From the NCBI RefSeq assembly GCF_023195695.1, contig NZ_JALPQG010000005.1, positions 1 to 64,000 of the forward strand: a stretch of DNA of 64,000 nt, read 5' to 3'. This document shows, piece after piece, positions 37,677-45,417 of this stretch. This DNA is from Aliiroseovarius sp. S1339. GTDB taxonomy: Bacteria > Pseudomonadota > Alphaproteobacteria > Rhodobacterales > Rhodobacteraceae. Position 1 is the stretch's first letter. Each line of letters starts with the position of its first letter. The notes below the pieces were generated by a model that saw only the letters and a list, made by a program, of their open reading frames with translations, was not told the DNA's origin and made no database searches. The translations under genes and the position numbers were made by a program.

Positions 37677-38849
37677 ATGAATTTCGATCAGATCATCGAC
37701 CGTCGCGGCACCAAGTCGTCAAAGTGGGACAAGATGGAGGCTCTGTTTGGTGTGTCGCCAAAAGACGGGCTGGCCATGTGGACCGCCGACAGCGACTATC
37801 CCACCGCCCCTTGCGTGATCGACGCGGTGAAACAGGCGGCGGACTTGGGTATTTTCGGGTATTCGTGGGAGCACCCGGATTACCTGAACGCCGTCGCGTG
37901 GTGGATGACAACCCGGCACGGCTGGGATGTAGACCCGGAATGGGTGCTGACCAGCCAAGGGTTGGGCAACGCGATTGCCTTGTGCCTGGATGTCTGGACG
38001 GATCCCGGCGATGGGGTCGTGATCTTCACACCCGTCTATCACGAATTCGCCGCGAAGATTGGCAAGAACGGACGTAAGGTGGTCGAATGCCCGCTTGTTC
38101 TGAACGGCGACCGTTACGAGCTTGATTTGGATGACGCGCAGGCGCGCCTGACCGGAAACGAAAAGATGATCTTGTGGTGTTCACCGCACAACCCATCGGG
38201 CCGCATCTGGACTGACGAAGAACTGCGCGCAGTGGCGAATTTCGCGGACCGCAACGACCTGTTGCTGGTGTCCGACGAAATTCATCACGACTTAGTCTAT
38301 CCCGGCAATGCTTTTCACCCAACCGCTGTCGCCGTGCCGGATGTTTTGCCGCGATTGGTGGCGCTGACGGCGCCATCAAAGACCTTTAACATCGCGGGTC
38401 AACGCACCGGCAATATGATTATCCCAGATGCCAAGTTAAGGGCAGCCATGCGCAAACGGCTTCGCACGCTGGACTATGCGCCCGGCATGTTGGCGGTCGC
38501 GATGATCACCGCAGCCTATTCGCCCGATGGCGCGATATGGGTCGACCAGCAGATGACGCATCTGGCGCATAACAAAAAGATCTTTGACGAAGGGATCACA
38601 AGCATTCCGGGCGTCACCTCGATGCCGCTGCAAGCCACCTATCTGGCATGGGTCGATTTCTCGGCCACCGGCATGTCGCATGATGAGGTGACCGCGCGCA
38701 TTCGGGATGACGCCAAGATCGCCGTCAGCCCCGGTCCCGGTTTCGGCACGGGCGGCGACGGCTTCCAGCGCTTCAATCTTGCCACCCAAGGCGCGCGGGT
38801 TGAAGAGGCTGTCGCGCGCATGAAAAACGCCTTTAGCGACCTTCAATAA
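37677..38849 (+). CDS. MalY/PatB-type PLP-dependent C-S lyase (cystathionine beta-lyase-like)
   Basis: A 390-residue fold-type I PLP enzyme. The N-terminus WTADSDYPTAPCVIDAV matches the MalY/PatB group rather than ordinary aminotransferases. CSPHNPSGRIWT and SDEIHHDLVYPG bind the cofactor, and Lys in APSKTFNIAGQRTGN forms the Schiff base. Members split cystathionine or cysteine conjugates to give thiols. ATG at 37677 follows aagaagga. Monocistronic by position. Confidence 0.88.
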   Translation: MNFDQIIDRRGTKSSKWDKMEALFGVSPKDGLAMWTADSDYPTAPCVIDAVKQAADLGIFGYSWEHPDYLNAVAWWMTTRHGWDVDPEWVLTSQGLGNAIALCLDVWTDPGDGVVIFTPVYHEFAAKIGKNGRKVVECPLVLNGDRYELDLDDAQARLTGNEKMILWCSPHNPSGRIWTDEELRAVANFADRNDLLLVSDEIHHDLVYPGNAFHPTAVAVPDVLPRLVALTAPSKTFNIAGQRTGNMIIPDAKLRAAMRKRLRTLDYAPGMLAVAMITAAYSPDGAIWVDQQMTHLAHNKKIFDEGITSIPGVTSMPLQATYLAWVDFSATGMSHDEVTARIRDDAKIAVSPGPGFGTGGDGFQRFNLATQGARVEEAVARMKNAFSDLQ

Positions 38850-38935
38850 ACCCCAACCGGCAGACCTTCGCCGAACCGAATTCGCAGACGCGGATCGCGC
38901 TTGAATGCCCGCATGAATAGTATCAAAGACGCGGA

Positions 38936-39478
38936 ATGCATAGCTTCCTGCGCTTTTTGTTACGACTTTCGCTGCTTCTGATTATCGGGGCCGTGGGAAT
39001 GTTGTTGTGGGATCGCTATGCGCCGCCCGCCCCGCCACCGACGCTTGAGCCGATTAGCGGTCAGATCGACCGCATCGTGATCGAAAAGTCCCAGCGCACA
39101 CTGACGGTGTTGCAGCGCGGCAAGGCCCTGCGCACCTATAAGGTCGCACTTGGCTTTGCGACCGACGGGGACAAGCTGATCCAAGGCGACGGCAAAACGC
39201 CTGAGGGTGTTTTCAAGATTGACCGACGCAACGACGAAAGTGCGTTCCATTTGTCGCTGGGCATCAACTACCCCCTGCCACAAGACATCGCGCGCGCGAA
39301 ACTGGACGGCTCTGATCCCGGCGGCGACATCTTCATTCACGGCCAGCCAAACAACTTGCAAAACGCGGCATTAATGGACCGAGACTGGACCGAAGGGTGC
39401 ATCGCCTTGTCGAACGAGGAAATCGAAGAGCTTTGGGCGGTTACACCAATTGGAACCGAAGTGGAGATCAGGCCTTAA
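38936..39478 (+). CDS. L,D-transpeptidase (YkuD) family protein
   Basis: A 180-residue protein with an N-terminal membrane helix (about 7-25) and a YkuD domain (about 43-178). The catalytic motif is HGQPN...DWTEGCIALSN with His135 and Cys155; the position before GC is Glu rather than the more usual His, as in one YkuD subgroup. It should act in the periplasm on peptidoglycan or lipoprotein crosslinks. Its stop interlocks with that of the next, opposing gene through TTAA. Confidence 0.88.
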   Translation: MHSFLRFLLRLSLLLIIGAVGMLLWDRYAPPAPPPTLEPISGQIDRIVIEKSQRTLTVLQRGKALRTYKVALGFATDGDKLIQGDGKTPEGVFKIDRRNDESAFHLSLGINYPLPQDIARAKLDGSDPGGDIFIHGQPNNLQNAALMDRDWTEGCIALSNEEIEELWAVTPIGTEVEIRP

Positions 39479-39828
39479 CCCTGACCTTCGATCAGAGCGA
39501 CAGGTGCGGTTTCTTCGCGGGCAAAATCCAACGGGGCGCGGTCATGCGCCTCTGCCTTGCGTTTGAAATCGTATTTCATCTGCCCATCTTCTTCATCTGA
39601 CGCGATGATCAGGCACTGATACAGGTGGCGTGAGCCATCATAGAGATCGACAAGGCCGCGCAGATGCGGGGCGCGTTCGGCATCAAGAGCGAATCCCGAC
39701 TCCCAAAAATCGAGCACCGGGAAGACTTCTTCATTCACACGAATGCGCAGTCGGCTTTTCTTTTTAAGGTCTTTCTTGCGCGCAGCTTCCAGTCCCTCGC
39801 GCACCTCTTTTGGTAAAAACTCCAGCAT
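39475..39828 (-). CDS. Conserved protein of unknown function, faintly PilZ-like
   Basis: A 117-residue soluble protein. It starts with a basic helix (EVREGLEAARKKDLKKK), then SRLRIRVNEEVFPVLDFWESGFAL and GLVDLYDGSRHLYQCLI. The order Arg-x-Arg followed by a hydrophobic-Asp-x-x-x-x-Gly-Phe turn recalls PilZ domains, but the diagnostic RxxxR and D/NxSxxG residues are not clearly met, so I make no firm assignment. ATG at 39828 has an excellent GGAGGGG site. Confidence 0.6.
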   Translation of the reverse strand: MLEFLPKEVREGLEAARKKDLKKKSRLRIRVNEEVFPVLDFWESGFALDAERAPHLRGLVDLYDGSRHLYQCLIIASDEEDGQMKYDFKRKAEAHDRAPLDFAREETAPVALIEGQG

Positions 39829-39926
39829 ATTCCCCTCCAAACCCACGCCATGATGGCATGGAATAGGTAACGGTCAAGTAAAGCTTTGGGGTTGAGTGGG
39901 ATTGCGCCCCGGCCCGTCAGTCCGTT

Positions 39927-41396
39927 TCAGGTCTCGCCGCCACCTTGGTTGGGCAGGCTTTCAAACGCATCCAATGCGGCGCGGCGCGCCGTGGCGTGAT
40001 CGACCATTGGGGCTGGATATGTCTTGCCAATTTCAACGCCGGCCTTGCTGCGCACATCCGCTGGTGCCTCCCACGGGGCGGCAAGATAGCGGTCTGGCAG
40101 TTTGGCAATTTCCGGCACAAACTGACGGATGTAGTCCCCGCCCAAGTCGAATTTCTTCGCCTGCGTCATTGGGTTGAAGACGCGAAAGTAGGGTGCGGCG
40201 TCTGCCCCGCAGCCCGCCACCCACTGCCAACTGGCCGCGTTCGATGCAAGGTCGCCGTCAACAAGTGTGTCCCAAAACCAGTCGCGCCCGGCCCGCCAGT
40301 CGATGCGCAGATGCTTTACCAAAAAGGACGCCACAACCATGCGGACGCGGTTGTGCATGTAACCTGTCTGCCAAAGCTCTCGCATCCCCGCATCGACAAT
40401 CGGATATCCGGTCTGGCCGCGTTGCCACGCCGTCAGCGCTGGTTGGTCATATTGCCAAGGGAAGGCGCGGAATTTGGGCTGAAATTCGGTATCGACCAGA
40501 TTTTGGTTGTGAAAAAGCAGGTGTGCTGCGAAATCGCGCCAGCCAAGCTCGGCGCGAAATTTTTCGGCGTCACGACCCGACATTTGCCCCAACATCTCGG
40601 CCCGCTCTAAGGTGGCCCAGACCTGACGCGGGCTGATATTGCCTGATTGCAGGTAAGGCGACAGGCGCGAGGTATGTGGCTGTGCAGGAAAGTCGCGCCC
40701 TTCGGCATACCCGTTTGCGCCTTCGTCGAAGAACGCATCCAAACGCGCCATCGCCCCGTCTTCGCCCGGTTGCCACACCGGATCGAAGCCCACGGCCCAG
40801 TTCGGGGATGCAGGAAGAAGATCGAAACCTTCCAGCACCTCTGACGGCAAAGCGTTGGTAAACCGAATGGCGTCAGGTGCTGGCAGAGGGTCGCCAAGAC
40901 CTGTTGCCCTGATCCGCTCGCGGCACGCCCGCCAGAACGGTGTAAACACACGAAACGGAGTGCCTGCTTTCGTCGCAACCTGCCACGGTTCCAACAGGTA
41001 ACGTCCGGCATGGCTGTGCACCGTGCAGCCCTGCGCTGCCAATTCGGCCTTGAGTGCTGTGTCCGCCGCAACCTCGTCCGGGGTGTAACGCCTGCTCCAA
41101 TACACATCGCGCGCGCCGGTTTCCGTTATCAAATCGGCAAGCGCCTTGGCCGCGGACCCGGATCGAAGGACCAATTGCCCACCTCGCGCGGAAATCTGGT
41201 GGGACAACGCCGCCAACGCATGATGCAACCACCAGCGACGCGCACCACCGGGCGGATAAGGCGCGTTTGCGTCGTGGATGAAGGCGCAGGTCACACGATG
41301 TCCCGCCTGCACTGCCGCTGTCAGCGCTTGATGATCCGACAAACGCAGGTCATCGCGAAACAACAGTACCGCGGCAGAACCTCTAGTGTCGGTCAT
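39927..41396 (-). CDS. phrB: Deoxyribodipyrimidine photolyase (cryptochrome/photolyase class I)
   Basis: A 489-residue photolyase. The N-terminal antenna domain starts AVLLFRDDLRLSDHQAL. The FAD domain shows TSRLSPYLQSGNISPRQVW, GWRDFAAHLLFHN, and the diagnostic C-terminal series GYPIVDAGMRELWQTGYMHNR and DGDLASNAASWQWVAG. It repairs cyclobutane pyrimidine dimers using blue light. It points the same way as cobL, 72 bases downstream. A cryptochrome function cannot be excluded from sequence alone. Confidence 0.92.
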   Translation of the reverse strand: MTDTRGSAAVLLFRDDLRLSDHQALTAAVQAGHRVTCAFIHDANAPYPPGGARRWWLHHALAALSHQISARGGQLVLRSGSAAKALADLITETGARDVYWSRRYTPDEVAADTALKAELAAQGCTVHSHAGRYLLEPWQVATKAGTPFRVFTPFWRACRERIRATGLGDPLPAPDAIRFTNALPSEVLEGFDLLPASPNWAVGFDPVWQPGEDGAMARLDAFFDEGANGYAEGRDFPAQPHTSRLSPYLQSGNISPRQVWATLERAEMLGQMSGRDAEKFRAELGWRDFAAHLLFHNQNLVDTEFQPKFRAFPWQYDQPALTAWQRGQTGYPIVDAGMRELWQTGYMHNRVRMVVASFLVKHLRIDWRAGRDWFWDTLVDGDLASNAASWQWVAGCGADAAPYFRVFNPMTQAKKFDLGGDYIRQFVPEIAKLPDRYLAAPWEAPADVRSKAGVEIGKTYPAPMVDHATARRAALDAFESLPNQGGGET

Positions 41397-41468
41397 CGCA
41401 TATCCTTGGGCTGGGTCTGGGTCATGGGTCAGATACGTCGCGCGGCCATCTTTGGATCATCTTTCGGG

Positions 41469-42668
41469 TCAGCGCTTGATCAGGCTCCATTGCGTGACGG
41501 GTTGCATCGGCTTCCATCTCTGATCGGACCCAAACGGCTCGGCGCGTTCGACTGTCAGCTTCACAAGCTGGCCGCCGTGTTTTTGATGCAGGGAGATCAA
41601 AAGCGTTTGGCATTCGGGCGTCACCGCATTCACCACCAAGCGCCCCAAAGGCTTCAGCTCGGTCCAAGCCGCGTCAAACACAGCCTCAGACAACCCGCCG
41701 CCGATAAAAATCGCGTCTGGCGCCTCCAAACCGCCAAGCGCGGCTGGCACTTCGCCGTCCACAAGGTCAAGCTTTGGCACGCCCAGCGCCAAGGCGTTTG
41801 CGGCTGCCATGGCGCGCCTGTCGGCCCGCGGTTCGATCCCAATGGCACGAGCATAGCGCGCGCCGCGCATCCACTCGATGGCAACAGATCCGCAGCCTGT
41901 ACCGATGTCCCACAACAGCGCGCCGCGCATCGGCATCAGCTTGGCCAAGGTGATCGCACGGATTTCTTGCCTGGTCATGGTGTCGTCGCTTTGAAACAAC
42001 GTGTCTGCAAGGCCCGGCACACGCGGCAGAAGGGCGGCGTCGGGGGCGGCAATGCATTCGACCGCGAGGGTATTGAACTCGGGCACATCATGGTCCCAGC
42101 TTTCGGCAACACCGTCAAAGCGCGCCTCGTCCTTGCCACCCATATGGGCCAGCACTGTCATACGGGATTTGCCAAAGCCGCGCTCGGTCAAAAACCGCGC
42201 GATCTGTTCGGGCGTTTCTGCGCCTGTGGTCAGGATCAAAAGCCGTACATCGGGTTGGATGAAGGCGATCATCTGCTCAACGGGCCGCCCATGAACGGTC
42301 AGCGTTTCCAGATCCGCCATCGACCAGCCCATCCGTGCAGCGGCCAGTTGGAACGCGCCCACTTGCGGGTGATAGACAATCTGCGCCGGGTCGATATGAC
42401 GCCCGATCTTTGCGCCAACTGAAAACCAAAGCGGATCACCCGTCGCCAACATCACCACGCGCTTGCCCGCGCGCTGGGTGAGTTCGTCGATCAGGCTGTT
42501 GAAGGGCGAGGGCCACGCCAGCAACTCCGCGTCGCCTTCGATAAAATCATGATGGCGCGCACCACCAACGATCACCTCGGCGGCATCAACGACTGCGCGA
42601 GTGGCAGGGGTCAGGCCCGCGATGCCATCTTCACCTATGCCGACGATGTGAAGCCAAGGGGTGGTCAT
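41469..42668 (-). CDS. cobL: Precorrin-6Y C5,15-methyltransferase (decarboxylating), CbiE-CbiT fusion
   Basis: A 399-residue two-domain enzyme of aerobic cobalamin synthesis. The N-terminal CbiE half (about 1-205; LHIVGIGEDGIAGL, VVMLATGDPLWFSVG) methylates C5. The C-terminal CbiT half (about 215-395; LLWDIGTGCGSVAIEWM) methylates C15 and decarboxylates. No other cob gene is adjacent, so it is isolated from the main corrin cluster. It shares the B12 theme with the PduO adenosyltransferase at 7022-7594. Confidence 0.94.
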   Translation of the reverse strand: MTTPWLHIVGIGEDGIAGLTPATRAVVDAAEVIVGGARHHDFIEGDAELLAWPSPFNSLIDELTQRAGKRVVMLATGDPLWFSVGAKIGRHIDPAQIVYHPQVGAFQLAAARMGWSMADLETLTVHGRPVEQMIAFIQPDVRLLILTTGAETPEQIARFLTERGFGKSRMTVLAHMGGKDEARFDGVAESWDHDVPEFNTLAVECIAAPDAALLPRVPGLADTLFQSDDTMTRQEIRAITLAKLMPMRGALLWDIGTGCGSVAIEWMRGARYARAIGIEPRADRRAMAAANALALGVPKLDLVDGEVPAALGGLEAPDAIFIGGGLSEAVFDAAWTELKPLGRLVVNAVTPECQTLLISLHQKHGGQLVKLTVERAEPFGSDQRWKPMQPVTQWSLIKR

Positions 42669-42845
42669 GCTTTTCCTCCGGCAGTCCTGCAGCCAGCATA
42701 TTGACGGCAGCCAATCGCTCTGGCCCGATGGGCTTTGTCAGTGATCCGTATATTCAGAGCATGGCGTGGTCGCAACGCCAAAGGCTGAAGGATGGCGCGC
42801 GTTGGCGACCATCAGACAGGCGGTGAAAAACCGTCGTTGGGATGA
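42669..42845. other. Spacer between cobL and the DsbD-domain gene
   Basis: A 177-base stretch between two minus-strand genes. Short frames of about 20 codons exist on both strands but have no ribosome site or recognisable protein. No cobalamin riboswitch B12-box was recognised. Probably the cobL promoter region. Confidence 0.35.
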
Positions 42846-43673
42846 TTAGCTTCCGGTGCAGCCGCGAATATCAACGCCGCGGCCTTCGGCCAACACGGTC
42901 ATGCGCAGATCAGAGCGATTCAGCAAGAAGGGCTTGCTGGTGCTGGGGACAAGTTCGGCGACGGTGGTCAATGCGCCTGCGCTGCGCGATGTGGAAATCT
43001 CTGACACCCAGACCGATGGGTCGGCGGTTTCGACCACCACAACCTCGTTCGCACCCACCTTAGGCATGTCGATCTTCACGGTGACGCGCAGCCCGTCCGC
43101 AATCGGTTCAACGTCGCAAACGGCACGGCGCAAACCGGCCTCTTTCGCGGTGTCGGGGCGCTGACGCAAGGCGCGCTTGATCGGCGCTTGTGCGCCGCTT
43201 GCCTGCGGTGCCAAGGTTACCGAAATTTTGGCGTCCATCGGCATGCACACATCCAGACAAACCCCCAAATTAACGTTGCCCTTCAACGTGATGGGTTGGC
43301 CTTCCTGTTTGGGAACAAGCGTCATGGGCAACACCAGCTCGTGCGAATAACCGATGGTCTGCATGCCGCTTGTCAGAAACACCTCGGGGGTGGGCCAGTG
43401 GAATTTGACCCCGGCCAGATTGCCCGAGCCCTTCCAGTTCAGGCTGGGCGGGATACCCGCCTCGCCGGGCGCACGCCAATAGGTTTTCCAACCGTCGGCA
43501 AGACGAAACCGCAGGGCCGCCATATGGTTCCCAGATGCATCCCGCCAACCGGGTAAAACGTCGATCTTGACGACATCATCGGCTGCTGGCGGCATACCGC
43601 TGCCAGACTGCGCGGGCGCGGCAAGGGTCGCAAGCCCGATCAGGGCGGCGGATATGGCGGTCTTAATACTCAT
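42846..43673 (-). CDS. Periplasmic DsbD N-terminal-domain protein (ScsB/DsbD-like)
   Basis: A 275-residue exported protein: signal peptide (about 1-24, ending AAPAQSG) then a DsbD alpha-type immunoglobulin-like domain with WKTYWRAPGEAGIPPSL and the cysteine pair in GVCLDVCMP. In DsbD this domain passes electrons to periplasmic thiol proteins. The membrane and thioredoxin parts of DsbD are absent, so it must receive electrons from another protein or does something else. ATG at 43673 is used; another ATG lies four codons upstream and neither has a clear ribosome site. Confidence 0.82.
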   Translation of the reverse strand: MSIKTAISAALIGLATLAAPAQSGSGMPPAADDVVKIDVLPGWRDASGNHMAALRFRLADGWKTYWRAPGEAGIPPSLNWKGSGNLAGVKFHWPTPEVFLTSGMQTIGYSHELVLPMTLVPKQEGQPITLKGNVNLGVCLDVCMPMDAKISVTLAPQASGAQAPIKRALRQRPDTAKEAGLRRAVCDVEPIADGLRVTVKIDMPKVGANEVVVVETADPSVWVSEISTSRSAGALTTVAELVPSTSKPFLLNRSDLRMTVLAEGRGVDIRGCTGS

Positions 43674-43700
43674 GCAATGATACATAAGCGGGGGGCGACC

Positions 43701-43716
43701 AATGTGAAATCACATT
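43701..43716. promoter_or_regulatory. Palindrome between the DsbD-domain gene and yqgE
   Basis: AATGTGA-AA-TCACATT: seven-base arms matching exactly around two bases. It lies 28-43 bases before the DsbD-domain start and 64-79 bases before the YqgE start. The arms equal the TGTGA/TCACA half sites of CRP-type regulators, but CRP needs a six-base centre, so the binder is unassigned. Confidence 0.5.
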
Positions 43717-43779
43717 TAAGGGAGTCAACGTTACCATTCACTGCTTGCCTTTCGCGACATGCGGCGCTTTGCTGAGGGT

Positions 43780-44358
43780 ATGAGTGCAACCGACAACATA
43801 TCAATGGACCTAAGCGGCAAGCTTCTGATCGCGATGCCCGGCATGGGCGATCCGCGGTTTGAACATTCCGTCGTCTTCATGTGCGCCCATTCGCCGGAAG
43901 GTGCGATGGGGCTGATTATCAACAAGCCTGCCCCCGAAGTGTCACTGGGTGATATCCTGACGCAACTCGATATCGAGGCGGGTTCGATGACCAAAGCGAC
44001 GGACGTGTTTTTCGGCGGCCCCGTCGAAGGCGCGCGCGGGTTCGTCCTGCATTCCGGCGAATATGACAACGACGCCTCGACCCTTAAGGTCGATGACGCG
44101 TTTTCAATGACCGCGACGCGCGATATTCTTGAGGCTATGGCAAACGGCGTTGGCCCGGCGAATACGTTGGCCGCGCTTGGCTATGCCGGTTGGTCGCCCG
44201 GCCAGCTTGAAGCGGAAATCCAGCAAAACGCCTGGCTGACATGTGACGCAGAGCAAGCCATCGTCTTTTCCGACGACAGTGACGGAAAATGGAAGGCGGC
44301 GCTGGCAAAGCTTGGTGTCGATCCGCTGCTCTTGTCCGCGCAAGGCGGTCACGCCTAG
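43780..44358 (+). CDS. YqgE/AlgH family protein
   Basis: A 192-residue UPF0301 protein. The hallmark start LSGKLLIAMPGMGDPRF is near residues 10-26, then VFMCAHSPEGAMGLIINKP and VFFGGPVEGARGFVLHS. Function is not firmly known. The start is uncertain among ATG codons at 43759, 43780 and 43804, as none has a well-spaced ribosome site. The 3' end interlocks with that of the Sua5 gene through CTAG. Confidence 0.9.
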   Translation: MSATDNISMDLSGKLLIAMPGMGDPRFEHSVVFMCAHSPEGAMGLIINKPAPEVSLGDILTQLDIEAGSMTKATDVFFGGPVEGARGFVLHSGEYDNDASTLKVDDAFSMTATRDILEAMANGVGPANTLAALGYAGWSPGQLEAEIQQNAWLTCDAEQAIVFSDDSDGKWKAALAKLGVDPLLLSAQGGHA

Positions 44359-45311
44359 TTGCGTGGCGCCGCGGCCCGCCGCAAACGATCATTGATCGCC
44401 CGCCCCATCCCGTGATCAGGAATGGGCGACACCGCAATCGGGGCGTCGCCTTCGATGTCCAACTGGTGCAGATACCGAAACAGATTTGCCGCCGCTTCGA
44501 CCAGATCGCCGGACGGCGACAGGTTCAGATCAGCCTCAACATGGCCAAACCCCAGCAGACGTTCACCCGGCCTCGCTTCATCGGCGTTCAGACGCATTTG
44601 CGCGTTTGGCGCATAATGCGAGGACAATTGACCGGGCGCTGTGATGCCTGCGCTGGCTTGCCGGACGGCAATCGCGCCGCCCAGCGCGGCTTCGAGGGCT
44701 TCGACCGGCAGGCCGCCGGGGCGCAACAGGACCGGGGCGGGGTCGAACCCGACGATCGTGCTTTCCAACCCGACCTCGCACGGGCCACCGTCCAGCACCG
44801 CCGCGATCCGACCGGACAGACCGTCCAGAACGTGCTGCGCAGTGGACGGGCTGATGCGTCCCGACGGATTGGCAGACGGCGCAGCGACGGGAATACCTGC
44901 AGCCTCCAGCAGTTTCTGCGCCAACGGGTGGGCTGGCACGCGGACGGCCACGGTTGGCAGGCCAGCTGATACAAGCGCCGACAAAGGGCCACCGGGCTTC
45001 AATGGCAGAACGAGGGTCAGCGGCCCCGGCCAAAATGCCTGCGCCAAATCAAGGGCTGGGCCACTCAGCACTGCGATTTCAGAAACCGCCTCCAGCGACG
45101 GCACATGGACGATCAGCGGGTTGAAATGGGGGCGCCCTTTGGCGTCGAATATCCGCGCAACAGCGTGGTCATTCGTGGCGTCAGCGCCAAGGCCATAAAC
45201 CGTCTCGGTCGGGAAGGACACAAGCGCGCCTGCCCGCAAAAGCTCTGCGGCCCCCGCGACACCGGCTATGTCCGCCGATAGAATTTCCGTATCCAAGCCG
45301 TCCGCACTCAT
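44355..45311 (-). CDS. L-threonylcarbamoyladenylate synthase (Sua5 type)
   Basis: A 318-residue enzyme for the first step of t6A modification of ANN-decoding tRNAs. The N-terminal YrdC/TsaC domain (about 1-205) has FPTETVYGLGADA and KGRPHFNPLIVHV, with the APSANPSGRISPS loop. The extra C-terminal Sua5 domain (about 210-318, PGQLSSHYAPNA linker) distinguishes it from the shorter TsaC. The stop interlocks with yqgE. Confidence 0.94.
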   Translation of the reverse strand: MSADGLDTEILSADIAGVAGAAELLRAGALVSFPTETVYGLGADATNDHAVARIFDAKGRPHFNPLIVHVPSLEAVSEIAVLSGPALDLAQAFWPGPLTLVLPLKPGGPLSALVSAGLPTVAVRVPAHPLAQKLLEAAGIPVAAPSANPSGRISPSTAQHVLDGLSGRIAAVLDGGPCEVGLESTIVGFDPAPVLLRPGGLPVEALEAALGGAIAVRQASAGITAPGQLSSHYAPNAQMRLNADEARPGERLLGFGHVEADLNLSPSGDLVEAAANLFRYLHQLDIEGDAPIAVSPIPDHGMGRAINDRLRRAAAPRN

Positions 45312-45417
45312 GACGCTGCGTTTTCCTTTGCCGTCCCACTGACCTTCAGTAAAGAGGATTAACGGCCCAGTTAATGGCCTATTGCCCAGATGCCAAGAGA
45401 TTTGCCGAGGACCGATT

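Noticed and set aside
38936-39478. Loss of activity in the L,D-transpeptidase because HGC is EGC
   Set aside because: The other catalytic His (His135) and Cys155 are present, and DWTxGCIAL forms are a normal YkuD subgroup.
41010-42422. A 470-codon open frame on the plus strand across photolyase and cobL
   Set aside because: Both strands cannot be explained equally; cobL and photolyase show clear family motifs, while this frame shows none and crosses both genes.
42669-42845. Cobalamin riboswitch before cobL
   Set aside because: The spacer is short and I could not find the B12-box or a plausible core fold.
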